From: Streptomyces broussonetiae | Lineage (GTDB): Bacteria > Actinomycetota > Actinomycetes > Streptomycetales > Streptomycetaceae | Length of the DNA: 64,000 bases | Assembly: GCF_009796285.1 (NCBI RefSeq) | Contig: NZ_CP047020.1 | Location: 3,782,001-3,846,000, forward strand | Direction of reading: 5' to 3' | In this document: positions 8,474 through 16,866 of the stretch, one piece after another | Layout of the letters: each line of letters starts with the position of its first letter | Numbering within the stretch: position 1 is the stretch's first letter | Notes under the pieces: model-generated | What the model was told of the DNA's origin: nothing | Seen by the model: the letters and a program-made list of their open reading frames with translations, nothing else | The model's database searches: none | Made by a program: the position numbers and the translations under genes

Positions 8474-10486
8474 GTGTTCGACACAGTGCTGGTGGCCAAC
8501 CGGGGCGAGATCGCCGTACGCGTCATCCGTACGCTCCGCTCGCTGGGCGTGCGCTCGGTGGCGGTCTTCTCCGACGCCGACGCCGACGCGCGGCACGTCC
8601 GGGAGGCCGACACGGCGGTACGGATCGGCCCGGCGCCGGCCGCCGAGAGCTATCTGTCGGTGGAGCGGCTGCTCGAGGCCGCCGCCCGCACCGGCGCCCA
8701 GGCGGTGCACCCCGGGTACGGCTTCCTCGCCGAGAACGCGGGCTTCGCGCGCGCATGCGAGGAGGCGGGGCTGGTCTTCATCGGCCCGTCGGCGGACGCG
8801 ATCGCGCTCATGGGCGACAAGATCCGCGCCAAGGAGACGGTGAAGGCGGCCGGGGTGCCGGTCGTGCCCGGCGGCCGTGATCCCGAACTGGCCGACGCGG
8901 CACGCGAGCTGGGCGCTCCGGTGCTGCTGAAGCCGTCGGCCGGCGGTGGCGGCAAGGGCATGCGGCTGGTGCGGGACCTGACCGTGCTGGAGGAGGAGAT
9001 CGCCGCCGCCCGCCGCGAGGCCCGGGCCTCCTTCGGCGACGACACCCTGCTCGTGGAGCGGTGGATCGACCGGCCCCGGCACATCGAGATCCAGGTGCTG
9101 GCCGACGGGCACGGCGGCGTCGTCCACCTCGGCGAGCGCGAGTGCTCGCTGCAGCGGCGCCACCAGAAGATCATCGAGGAGGCGCCTTCGGTCCTGCTGG
9201 ACGAAGCCACGCGCGCGTCGATGGGCGAGGCGGCCGTGCAGGCGGCCCGCTCCTGCGGGTACCGGGGCGCGGGCACGGTGGAGTTCATCGTGCCGGGCAA
9301 CGACCCCACCCGGTACTACTTCATGGAGATGAACACCCGCCTGCAGGTGGAGCACCCGGTCACCGAACTCGTCACCGGGCTGGACCTGGTGGAGTGGCAG
9401 CTGCGGGTGGCGGCCGGGGAGAAGCTGGGCTTCACGCAGGAGGACGTGACGCTCACCGGGCACGCGGTCGAGGCCCGCATCTGTGCCGAAGACCCCGCGC
9501 GCGGGTTCCTCCCCTCCGGCGGCACGGTGCTGCTGCTGAACGAGCCCCAGGGCGACGGCGTCCGCACGGACTCCGGGCTCAGCGAGGGCACCGAGGTGGG
9601 CAGCCTGTACGACCCGATGCTGTCCAAGGTGATCGCCTACGGCCCCGACCGCGCGACGGCGCTGCGCAGGCTCCGGGCGGCTCTCGCTCAGACGGTCACA
9701 CTGGGCGTGCCGACCAACGCGGGGTTCCTGCGGCGGCTGCTCGCGCATCCGGCCGTCGTCCGGGGGGACCTGGACACCGGACTGGTCGAGCGGGAAGTGG
9801 ACACGCTGGTGCCGGAAGAGGTGCCGCAGGAGGTTTACGCGGCGGCGGCGCTGCTGCGTCAGGCCGCACTCGCGCCTGCCGACGGCTCCGGCTGGACGAA
9901 CCCGTTCGCCGCCGCGGACGGCTGGCGCCTCGGCGGCCGGCGGGCCTGGACGGCACATCACCTGCGGGTGGCGGGCCACGAGCCGGTCACCGTCCGCGTG
10001 CGCAGCACGCCGGACGGCGGGAGCGAACTGCTGCTGCCCGGCACGGACCGGCCGGTGCGCGGGTCCGGGGCCGTCGCCCCGCGGCCCGGCACGGGGCACG
10101 GGTTCACCTTCCTGCTCGACGGCGTCTGCCACACCTTCGCCGCCTCACCGGACGGCACCTGGCTGGGCCGGGACGGGGACGCCTGGCAGGTGCACGATCA
10201 CGATCCGGTCGCCGCGTCCCTCACCGGGGCCGCGCACGCGGGCGCCGACTCGCTGACCGCGCCGATGCCGGGGACGGTGACGGTGGTGAAGGTCGCCGTC
10301 GGCGACGAGGTCGCGGCGGGCCAGAGCCTGCTGGTGGTGGAGGCGATGAAGATGGAGCACGTCATCTCCGCCCCGCACGCGGGCACGGTCGCCGAGCTGG
10401 ACGTGGTCCCGGGCGCGACCGTCGCCATGGACCAGGTCCTCGCCGTGATCGCGCCGCACGAGGAGGAAGGGCCGGTGGCGCCATGA
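8474..10486 (+). CDS. mccA: Methylcrotonyl-CoA carboxylase, biotin carboxylase/carrier (alpha) subunit
   Basis: A 670-residue protein starting at GTG 8474, with GAGGAGGGG just upstream overlapping the mccB stop. The biotin carboxylase N-terminal domain starts VLVANRGEIAVRVIRT. The ATP-grasp domain has KPSAGGGGKGMR and FMEMNTRLQVEHPVTE. A linker precedes a C-terminal biotin carrier domain with the EAMKMEH motif; the biotinylated lysine is K626. It carboxylates biotin with ATP and bicarbonate and passes the CO2 to the MccB subunit. Its stop overlaps the hmgL start as ATGA. The fused BC-BCCP layout matches MCC alpha subunits. Confidence 0.9.
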   Translation: MFDTVLVANRGEIAVRVIRTLRSLGVRSVAVFSDADADARHVREADTAVRIGPAPAAESYLSVERLLEAAARTGAQAVHPGYGFLAENAGFARACEEAGLVFIGPSADAIALMGDKIRAKETVKAAGVPVVPGGRDPELADAARELGAPVLLKPSAGGGGKGMRLVRDLTVLEEEIAAARREARASFGDDTLLVERWIDRPRHIEIQVLADGHGGVVHLGERECSLQRRHQKIIEEAPSVLLDEATRASMGEAAVQAARSCGYRGAGTVEFIVPGNDPTRYYFMEMNTRLQVEHPVTELVTGLDLVEWQLRVAAGEKLGFTQEDVTLTGHAVEARICAEDPARGFLPSGGTVLLLNEPQGDGVRTDSGLSEGTEVGSLYDPMLSKVIAYGPDRATALRRLRAALAQTVTLGVPTNAGFLRRLLAHPAVVRGDLDTGLVEREVDTLVPEEVPQEVYAAAALLRQAALAPADGSGWTNPFAAADGWRLGGRRAWTAHHLRVAGHEPVTVRVRSTPDGGSELLLPGTDRPVRGSGAVAPRPGTGHGFTFLLDGVCHTFAASPDGTWLGRDGDAWQVHDHDPVAASLTGAAHAGADSLTAPMPGTVTVVKVAVGDEVAAGQSLLVVEAMKMEHVISAPHAGTVAELDVVPGATVAMDQVLAVIAPHEEEGPVAP

Positions 10487-11427
10487 GCGTCGAGGGGCTG
10501 CCGATGGTCGTTCCGGCCCAGGACCTGCCCGCGCGGGTGCGGATCCACGAGGTCGGCGCGCGCGACGGACTGCAGAACGAGAAGACGGCCGTCCCCACCG
10601 AGGTGAAGGCGGAGTTCATCCGCCGGCTGGCCGACGCGGGGCTGACGACGATCGAAGCGACGAGCTTCGTGCACCCCAAGTGGGTGCCCCAACTGGCCGA
10701 CGCCGAGCAGCTGTTCCCCCTGGTCAAGGACATTCCGGGGGTTGCGCTGCCGGTGCTGGTGCCCAACCGGCGCGGCCTGGACCGGGCGCTCGCGCTCGGC
10801 GCCGAACGGGTCGCGGTCTTCGCCAGCGCCAGCGAGTCCTTCGCGCGGGCCAACCTCAACCGCTCGCTGGAGGAGTCGCTCGGCGGGTACGAGCCGGTGG
10901 TGCGGCACGCGAAGGAGTCGGGGCTGCAGGTGCGCGGCTATGTCTCGATGTGCTTCGGCGATCCCTGGGAGGGCGCGGTGCCGCTCCACCAGGTGGCCGC
11001 CGTCTGCGCAGCCCTCAAGGACATGGGCTGCGACGAGCTGAGCCTCGGCGACACGATCGGCGTCGCCACCCCGGGCCATGTCCTGGAACTGCTCAACCTG
11101 CTCAACGAGGAGGGCGTGCCGACCAATCAGATCGGCGTGCACTTCCACGACACCTACGGCCAGGCGCTCGCGAACACCTACGCGGCCCTGGAGCACGGGG
11201 TGACGACGATCGACGCCTCCGCCGGCGGGCTGGGCGGCTGCCCGTACGCCAAGTCGGCCACCGGCAACCTCGCGACCGAGGACCTCGTCTGGATGCTGCA
11301 CGGCCTCGGTATCGAGACCGGGGTCGACCTCGGCCGTCTGACCGCCACGAGCGTGTGGATGGCCGAACAGCTGGGCCGCCCGAGCCCGTCCCGTACCGTC
11401 CGCGCTCTCTCCCACAAGGACCAGTGA
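10483..11427 (+). CDS. hmgL: Hydroxymethylglutaryl-CoA lyase
   Basis: A 314-residue DRE-TIM metallolyase that splits HMG-CoA into acetoacetate and acetyl-CoA, the last step of leucine catabolism. Visible motifs are EVGARDGLQNEK near the N-terminus (catalytic Arg, metal Asp), SFVHPKWVPQLADA, HFHDTYGQALAN (metal-binding histidines) and the signature loop GGLGGCPYAKSATGN with the active-site Cys. The start ATG overlaps the mccA stop by 4 nt, so translation is coupled. Confidence 0.93.
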   Translation: MSVEGLPMVVPAQDLPARVRIHEVGARDGLQNEKTAVPTEVKAEFIRRLADAGLTTIEATSFVHPKWVPQLADAEQLFPLVKDIPGVALPVLVPNRRGLDRALALGAERVAVFASASESFARANLNRSLEESLGGYEPVVRHAKESGLQVRGYVSMCFGDPWEGAVPLHQVAAVCAALKDMGCDELSLGDTIGVATPGHVLELLNLLNEEGVPTNQIGVHFHDTYGQALANTYAALEHGVTTIDASAGGLGGCPYAKSATGNLATEDLVWMLHGLGIETGVDLGRLTATSVWMAEQLGRPSPSRTVRALSHKDQ

Positions 11428-11432
11428 TCAGC

Positions 11433-12593
11433 ATGGACCACCGTCTCAGCCCCGAGCTGGAGGAACTCCGCCGTACGGTGGAGGAGTTCGCGCACGATGT
11501 CGTGGCGCCGAAGATCGGCGACTTCTACGAGCGGCACGAGTTCCCGTACGAGATCGTCCGCGAGATGGGCCGTATGGGCCTGTTCGGGCTGCCGTTCCCG
11601 GAGGAGTACGGCGGCATGGGCGGCGACTATCTGGCCCTCGGCATCGCCTTGGAGGAACTGGCCCGGGTCGACTCCTCCGTGGCCATCACCCTCGAGGCCG
11701 GGGTCTCGCTGGGCGCCATGCCCCTGCACCTGTTCGGCACCGAGGAGCAGAAGCGCGAGTGGCTCCCCCGGCTGTGCGCGGGCGAGATCCTGGGCGCGTT
11801 CGGGCTGACGGAGCCGGACGGTGGCAGCGACGCGGGCGCGACCCGGACGACGGCCCGCCTGGACGCGGACACGAACGAGTGGGTCATCAACGGCACGAAG
11901 TGCTTCATCACCAACTCGGGCACGGACATCACGGGTCTGGTGACGGTCACGGCGGTCACCGGCCGCAAGCCGGACGGCAGGCCGCGCATCTCCTCGATCA
12001 TCGTCCCTTCGGGCACCCCGGGCTTCACGGTGGCGGCGCCGTACTCGAAGGTCGGCTGGAACGCCTCGGACACCCGCGAGCTGTCCTTCCAGGACGTCCG
12101 GGTGCCGGCCGCGAACCTGCTCGGCGAAGAGGGCCGGGGCTACGCCCAGTTCCTGCGCATCCTCGACGAGGGCCGGATCGCCATCGCGGCGCTCGCGACG
12201 GGCCTGGCCCAGGGCTGCGTCGACGAGTCGGTCAAGTACGCCAGGCAGCGCGAGGCGTTCGGCCGGCCGATCGGCGCCAACCAGGCGATCCAGTTCAAGA
12301 TCGCGGACATGGAGATGAAGGCCCACACGTCCCGCCTGGCCTGGCGCGACGCGGCGAGCCGCCTGGTCGCCGGGGAGCCGTTCAAGAAGGAGGCGGCCCT
12401 GGCCAAGCTGTACTCCTCCACCATCGCGGTGGACAACGCCCGCGACGCCACCCAGGTCCACGGCGGCTACGGCTTCATGAACGAGTACCCGGTGGCCCGG
12501 ATGTGGCGCGACTCCAAGATCCTGGAGATCGGCGAGGGCACGAGCGAGGTCCAGCGGATGCTGATCGCACGGGAGTTGGGACTGGCGGGCTAG
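11433..12593 (+). CDS. acdH: Acyl-CoA dehydrogenase of branched-chain catabolism
   Basis: A 386-residue FAD enzyme with FGLTEPDGGSDAGATR, VINGTKCFITNSGTD, and VHGGYGFMNEYPVARMWRD. The C-terminal catalytic glutamate is present as E368 in IGEGTSEVQ, unlike the dehydrogenase at 4834. It is the last gene of the leucine operon and probably acts on isovaleryl- or other branched acyl-CoA. Streptomyces AcdH, described as a branched-chain acyl-CoA dehydrogenase, is the likely counterpart. ATG 11433 is chosen. An in-frame GTG at 11424 overlaps the hmgL stop but would leave only 3 nt after the AGGA ribosome site. Confidence 0.88.
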   Translation: MDHRLSPELEELRRTVEEFAHDVVAPKIGDFYERHEFPYEIVREMGRMGLFGLPFPEEYGGMGGDYLALGIALEELARVDSSVAITLEAGVSLGAMPLHLFGTEEQKREWLPRLCAGEILGAFGLTEPDGGSDAGATRTTARLDADTNEWVINGTKCFITNSGTDITGLVTVTAVTGRKPDGRPRISSIIVPSGTPGFTVAAPYSKVGWNASDTRELSFQDVRVPAANLLGEEGRGYAQFLRILDEGRIAIAALATGLAQGCVDESVKYARQREAFGRPIGANQAIQFKIADMEMKAHTSRLAWRDAASRLVAGEPFKKEAALAKLYSSTIAVDNARDATQVHGGYGFMNEYPVARMWRDSKILEIGEGTSEVQRMLIARELGLAG

Positions 12594-12719
12594 GCGCGTC
12601 CGAGGCGGGTCCGGTGCGCTGTCCTGCCGGGGCGGCGCACCGCGGGCATCACCTTGCGCGGGTGAGCCTCACACCGACGCCGCACGGATCGTCCGGCGTT
12701 CCCCCCGGTCCCCGCCCGG

Positions 12720-12987
12720 TCACTTCTGCCGGGTGAAGCGAACCTCGAGGCCACAGGGGACGTCCGGGTCGTCGGTGGCGCAGAGAGTTCTCCCGCCGTC
12801 CACAACGGCGAGACTCGGCGTGCAGCCGAAGAACTCGCATGTGAAGCCGAGGCCGATCCCGGGGGCCGGACTTCGCCGTCTTCGACATGAAGCTGCCGTT
12901 TCCCTTGTCGACCATGAACCCCCAGCCGCCGCCCGATGCGCCACCGGGGCAGTCGGTCCCGGCGAGCTTCTTCGAAGCATGAGCCAT
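12720..12987 (-). pseudogene. Small Cys-containing protein gene broken by a one-base frameshift
   Basis: Frame one gives MAHASKKLAGTDCPGG and on to FMVDKGNGSFMSKTAKSG. It then runs into unrelated Arg-rich residues. A second frame picks up immediately with GIGLGFTCEFFGCTPSLAVV and a Cys-containing tail ending FTRQK-stop. The junction is a run of five C (in GGCCCCCGGG on the coding strand, near 12866-12875). With four C the two halves join into one protein of about 88 residues with four or more cysteines. It is either a natural frameshift or a base-calling error in a homopolymer. I do not recognise the family. Confidence 0.45.
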
Positions 12988-13342
12988 CCTGGGGGCGCGT
13001 TGGGGTGGTGCCCGTGGGGGCGCGTGGGTCGGAGTTGGTCACCTGGCTGTCGCCGGCGCAGGCGCACCGGTCCCCGTCGTCAGGCCGACGGCCGCGCCTC
13101 GGCAGCGTCTTCGAAGCCCCGCCCCTCCACGAATGTGCCCACGTGTGCGCAAGCTCCCCCTCCCCGGATTCTCATGTGATCTCCCTAACTGCCGGGACAG
13201 TCAAGCAACGGTAAATGAGCTGGAAAGCGGGCAGGCGCAGACCGTCGAGGCGCGGACCTCTGGACATCAAATGAGGTTAGGCTAACCTTGCTTTCGTTCC
13301 TGTCCGGCGGGCGCTCCGCCCCGTTCGAAAGCAGTCAGACCC
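12988..13342. other. Intergenic region ahead of the desferrioxamine receptor gene
   Basis: About 355 bases with no convincing gene; short reading frames here lack ribosome sites and family-like composition. Its last 70 bases hold the iron box at 13272-13290, so the promoter of the receptor gene must lie here. Base composition drops (more A/T) between about 13165 and 13290, as expected for a promoter region. Confidence 0.6.
13272..13290. promoter_or_regulatory. Iron box (DmdR/IdeR-type operator) of desE
   Basis: The 15-bp core AGGTTAGGCTAACCT is identical to that of the perfect box at 15351. Only the outer bases differ from TTAGGTTAGGCTAACCTAA. It lies 53 nt before the desE start, so transcription should be repressed by the iron-loaded DmdR regulator. 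Confidence 0.9.
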
Positions 13343-14389
13343 ATGCCCTTTGCCCGTGCCACTCATCCGACTCGCCGCGGAATCCTCGCCGTGGGCGGAG
13401 CCATCGGTCTCGGTGCCGCGCTCGTGGCCTGCGGGGACGGCAAGGGCAAGGACGGCGGCTCCGACAAGGGCACGACGGCTGCCAGGTCCGGCCCCTGGTC
13501 CTTCAGGGACGACCGCGGCCAGGCCGTGAAGCTGGACAAGGTCCCCGCGAACATCGTCGCGTTCACCGGCGTCGGCGCCGCGCTCTACGACTACGGCGTC
13601 CAGGTCAAGGGTGTTTTCGGTCCGACGACGACCAAGGACGGCAAGGCCGACGTCCAGGCCGGTGACATGGATGTCAGCAAGGTGACGGTCCTCGGCAACA
13701 CCTGGGGCCAGTTCAACATCGAGAAGTACGCCTCCCTCGCTCCGGACGTGCTGATCTCGACGATGTTCGACTCCTCGGGCACGCTCTGGTACATCCCCGA
13801 GGAGTCGAAGAAGAAGATCTCCCAACTGGCCCCGAGCGTCGGCATCTCCGTCTACGACCGCCTGCTCACCCAGCCTCTGCAGCGCATGTGGGACCTCGCC
13901 GCCTCGCTCGGCGCGGACATGAAGGCCGCCCGGGCGACCGACGCCAAGAAGCGGTTCGAGGCCGCCGCGGCCCGGCTGCGCGCCGCCGCCAAGGCCAAGC
14001 CCGGCATCAAAGTGATGGCCGCCAGCGCGAGCGACCCACTGTTCTACGTCTCCGGCACCAACCTCTCCGTCGACCTGGAGTACTTCAAGAGCCTCGGCGT
14101 GAACTTCGTCGAGCCCCCGGAGAGAGCGAAGAAGCAGGGCGGCGGCTGGTACGAGTCGCTGAGCTGGGAGAACGTCGACAAGTACCCGGCCGACGTCATC
14201 ATGATGGACGACCGCACCTCGGCCATCCAGCCCGCCGACATCACCAAGCCGACCTGGAAGAAGCTGCCCGCCGTGAAGGCGGGCCAGGTCATCGCGCGCT
14301 CGCCCGAGCCGATCCTGTCCTACGACAAGTGCGTCCCGCTGCTGACGAGCCTGGCCGAGGCGCTCGAGAAGGCCAAGAAGGTCGGCTGA
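13343..14389 (+). CDS. desE: Ferrioxamine-binding lipoprotein of an ABC importer (DesE type)
   Basis: A 348-residue periplasmic-binding-type siderophore receptor. The signal peptide ends with the lipobox LVAC (lipid-anchored C30). It also carries TRRGIL before the hydrophobic stretch, so export through the Tat route is possible. The mature part has the class III binding-protein layout (FRDDRGQAVKLDKVPANIVAF, then LAPDVLISTMF). It lies next to desABCD and behind an iron box, matching the desferrioxamine receptor of S. coelicolor. No permease or ATPase genes are nearby, so the transporter core must be encoded elsewhere. Confidence 0.88.
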   Translation: MPFARATHPTRRGILAVGGAIGLGAALVACGDGKGKDGGSDKGTTAARSGPWSFRDDRGQAVKLDKVPANIVAFTGVGAALYDYGVQVKGVFGPTTTKDGKADVQAGDMDVSKVTVLGNTWGQFNIEKYASLAPDVLISTMFDSSGTLWYIPEESKKKISQLAPSVGISVYDRLLTQPLQRMWDLAASLGADMKAARATDAKKRFEAAAARLRAAAKAKPGIKVMAASASDPLFYVSGTNLSVDLEYFKSLGVNFVEPPERAKKQGGGWYESLSWENVDKYPADVIMMDDRTSAIQPADITKPTWKKLPAVKAGQVIARSPEPILSYDKCVPLLTSLAEALEKAKKVG

Positions 14390-14441
14390 CCGTCGAGTCG
14401 ACCGCACATCAGCCCTGACGTCATCCATATCAGGAGCCCAC

Positions 14442-15296
14442 ATGACGACGGCCGTAGCCGCCCCGTACCGTTTCTTCTCCCTTCAGGTCGTACGGACGAG
14501 GCGGCTCGGGCCGTCTCTGATCCGGGTCACCTTCACCGGGGACGACCTGTGCGCGTTCGACTCGCTGGGGAACGACCAGTCCCTCTCCCTCTTCCTGCCG
14601 CATCCCGGCCAGAGCGAGCCCGTCGTCCCACTGGATCTGGGCGACGACTGGTGGCAGGCCTGGCGCGAACTGCCGGACGACATACGGGCGGTGATGCGCT
14701 CGTACACCTTGCGGGCGATGCGGCGGGACGCCGGCGGCAACGTCACCGGGATCGACATCGACTTCGCCCTGCACGGCCTCGAGCCCGGCGCCTCGGCCCC
14801 CGCCGGACCCGCCTCCCGCTGGGCCGCCCGGGCCGGCGCCGGCGACCGGGTCCTGGTGCTCGGGCCCGTCGTCGCCGACAACCGGGCGATCCGATTCCGT
14901 CCGCCCGAGGACACCGACCTCGTCGTGCTGTGGGGCGACGAGACCGCCGTACCCGCCGCGACCGCGATCCTCGAATCCCTGCCGGCCGGCACCCGCACGC
15001 GGGCCTGGCTGGAGGTGCCGCACGCGGCCGACATTCAGGACGTGCGCACCGAGGCGGACGCGGAGATCACCTGGCTCGTTCGGCACGACGGGTCCCCCAC
15101 GGCCGTCGACGCCGTACGGGCCGCCCGGCTCCCGGCCGGTGAACGGCCGTACGTGTGGATCGCGGGCGAGTCCGGTCAGGTCAAGGCGCTGCGCCGGTAC
15201 TTCGTCGGGGAACGCGGGGTCGACCGGCGGCGGGTGACCTTCGTCGGGTACTGGCGTCAGGGGATGACCGAGGAACAGCTGCGGACCGCCGAGTAG
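14442..15296 (+). CDS. desF: Siderophore-interacting flavoprotein reductase (ViuB/DesF type)
   Basis: A 284-residue cytoplasmic flavoprotein predicted to release iron from imported ferrioxamine by NAD(P)H-dependent reduction. It has the FAD-binding RSYTLR motif at about residue 86, the ferredoxin-reductase-like beta-barrel before it (TFTGDDLCAF), and a C-terminal NAD(P)H-binding part with LWGDETAVPAATAIL and WIAGESGQVKALRRYF. It lies 52 nt after desE on the same strand and probably shares the iron-box promoter. Confidence 0.88.
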   Translation: MTTAVAAPYRFFSLQVVRTRRLGPSLIRVTFTGDDLCAFDSLGNDQSLSLFLPHPGQSEPVVPLDLGDDWWQAWRELPDDIRAVMRSYTLRAMRRDAGGNVTGIDIDFALHGLEPGASAPAGPASRWAARAGAGDRVLVLGPVVADNRAIRFRPPEDTDLVVLWGDETAVPAATAILESLPAGTRTRAWLEVPHAADIQDVRTEADAEITWLVRHDGSPTAVDAVRAARLPAGERPYVWIAGESGQVKALRRYFVGERGVDRRRVTFVGYWRQGMTEEQLRTAE

Positions 15297-15350
15297 ACCG
15301 CTCCCTGCGTGACACCGGTCACGGGTGACGCACGCCTTGATCCAAAAAAC

Positions 15351-15369
15351 TTAGGTTAGGCTAACCTAA
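15351..15369. promoter_or_regulatory. Iron box (DmdR-type operator) of desABCD
   Basis: TTAGGTTAGGCTAACCTAA is a perfect 19-bp palindrome, the consensus actinobacterial iron box. It lies 54 nt before desA. Together with the box at 13272 it places uptake and synthesis of desferrioxamine under the same iron control. Confidence 0.95.
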
Positions 15370-15423
15370 GTCTAAACGGCTCCCGTTCACACCCGCACGG
15401 ACCGTCCCCCGGAGGACCCCCAC

Positions 15424-16866
15424 ATGCGCTCGCACCTGCTCAATGGCCTCACCGCGGAGCACTACCGCAGCTCCGTGACCGAAGGAGTCGAGCGGGTGGC
15501 GGCCAAACTCGCCACCACCGACCGTCCGTTCACCGGCGTCGCCGTGGACGCCCTCACCCCCCGCGTCGACGCCATCGACCTGGACGCACCGCTCGGCGAC
15601 ACCACCGCCGTCCTGGACGAACTCGAGGACGTCTATCTCAAGGACGCGGTCTACTTCCACCACCCGCGCTACCTCGCCCACCTCAACTGCCCGGTCGTCA
15701 TCCCGGCGGTGCTCGGTGAGGCGGTGCTCTCCGCCGTCAACTCCTCCCTGGACACCTGGGACCAGTCGGCCGGCGCCACCCTCATCGAGCGCAAGCTCAT
15801 CGACTGGACGGCCCGGCGCATCGGCCTCGGGCCCGCCGCCGACGGTGTCTTCACCTCCGGCGGCACCCAGTCCAACCTCCAGGCGCTGCTGCTGGCGAGG
15901 GAGGAGGCCAAGACCGACTCCGTCGCGAACCTGCGGATCTTCGCCTCCGAAGTGAGCCACTTCAGCGTGCAGAAGTCCGCGAAACTGCTCGGCCTGGGCC
16001 AGGACGCGGTCGTCCCCGTCCCCGTCGGCCACGACAAGCGCCTGCAGACCGTGGCCCTCGCCCGTGAGCTGGAGCGCTGCGTGCAGGACGGCCTCGTCCC
16101 CATGGCCGTTGTCGCCACCGCCGGCACCACCGACTTCGGTTCCATCGACCCGCTGCCGGAGATCGCCGGGCTGTGCGCGCAGTACGGCGTGTGGCTGCAT
16201 GTCGACGCGGCCTACGGCTGCGGACTGCTCGCCTCCCTCAAGTACCGGGACCGTATCGCCGGCATCGAGCACGCCGACTCCGTCACCGTCGACTACCACA
16301 AGTCCTTCTTCCAGCCGGTGAGTTCCTCCGCCGTCCTGGTCAAGGACGCGGCCACGCTGCGCCACGCCACCTACCACGCGGAGTACCTCAACCCGCGCCG
16401 CATGACGCAGGAACGTATCCCCAACCAGGTGGACAAGTCCCTGCAGACCACTCGCCGCTTCGACGCGCTCAAGCTGTGGATGACCCTGCGGGTGATGGGC
16501 GCCGACGGCATCGGGCAGCTCTTCGACGAGGTCTGCGACCTGGCGGCCGAGGGCTGGCAGCTGCTCGCCGCCGACCCCCGCTTCGACGTCGTCGTGGCGC
16601 CCTCGCTCTCGACCCTCGTCTTCCGCTACATCCCCTCCGCGGTCACCGACCCGGCCGAGACCGACCGCGCGAACCTCTACGCCCGCAAGGCCCTGTTCGC
16701 CTCCGGTGACGCCGTGGTCGCGGGCACCAAGGTGGGCGGCCGCCACTACCTCAAGTTCACCCTGCTCAACCCCGAGACGACCACGGCCGACATCGCCGCC
16801 GTCCTCGACCTGATCGCCGGCCACGCCGAGCAGTACCTGGGAGAGTCCCTTGACCGCGCTTCCTGA
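15424..16866 (+). CDS. desA: Lysine decarboxylase of desferrioxamine synthesis
   Basis: A 480-residue PLP enzyme of the group II decarboxylase fold, making cadaverine from lysine as the first step of desferrioxamine synthesis. The PLP lysine is K293 in TVDYHKSFFQPVSS. HVDAAYGCGLL carries the Asp that contacts the PLP ring nitrogen, and TSGGTQSNLQALLLAR binds the phosphate. The start ATG has GGAGGA about 10 nt upstream. The 3' end overlaps desB by 17 nt. Confidence 0.95.
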   Translation: MRSHLLNGLTAEHYRSSVTEGVERVAAKLATTDRPFTGVAVDALTPRVDAIDLDAPLGDTTAVLDELEDVYLKDAVYFHHPRYLAHLNCPVVIPAVLGEAVLSAVNSSLDTWDQSAGATLIERKLIDWTARRIGLGPAADGVFTSGGTQSNLQALLLAREEAKTDSVANLRIFASEVSHFSVQKSAKLLGLGQDAVVPVPVGHDKRLQTVALARELERCVQDGLVPMAVVATAGTTDFGSIDPLPEIAGLCAQYGVWLHVDAAYGCGLLASLKYRDRIAGIEHADSVTVDYHKSFFQPVSSSAVLVKDAATLRHATYHAEYLNPRRMTQERIPNQVDKSLQTTRRFDALKLWMTLRVMGADGIGQLFDEVCDLAAEGWQLLAADPRFDVVVAPSLSTLVFRYIPSAVTDPAETDRANLYARKALFASGDAVVAGTKVGGRHYLKFTLLNPETTTADIAAVLDLIAGHAEQYLGESLDRAS

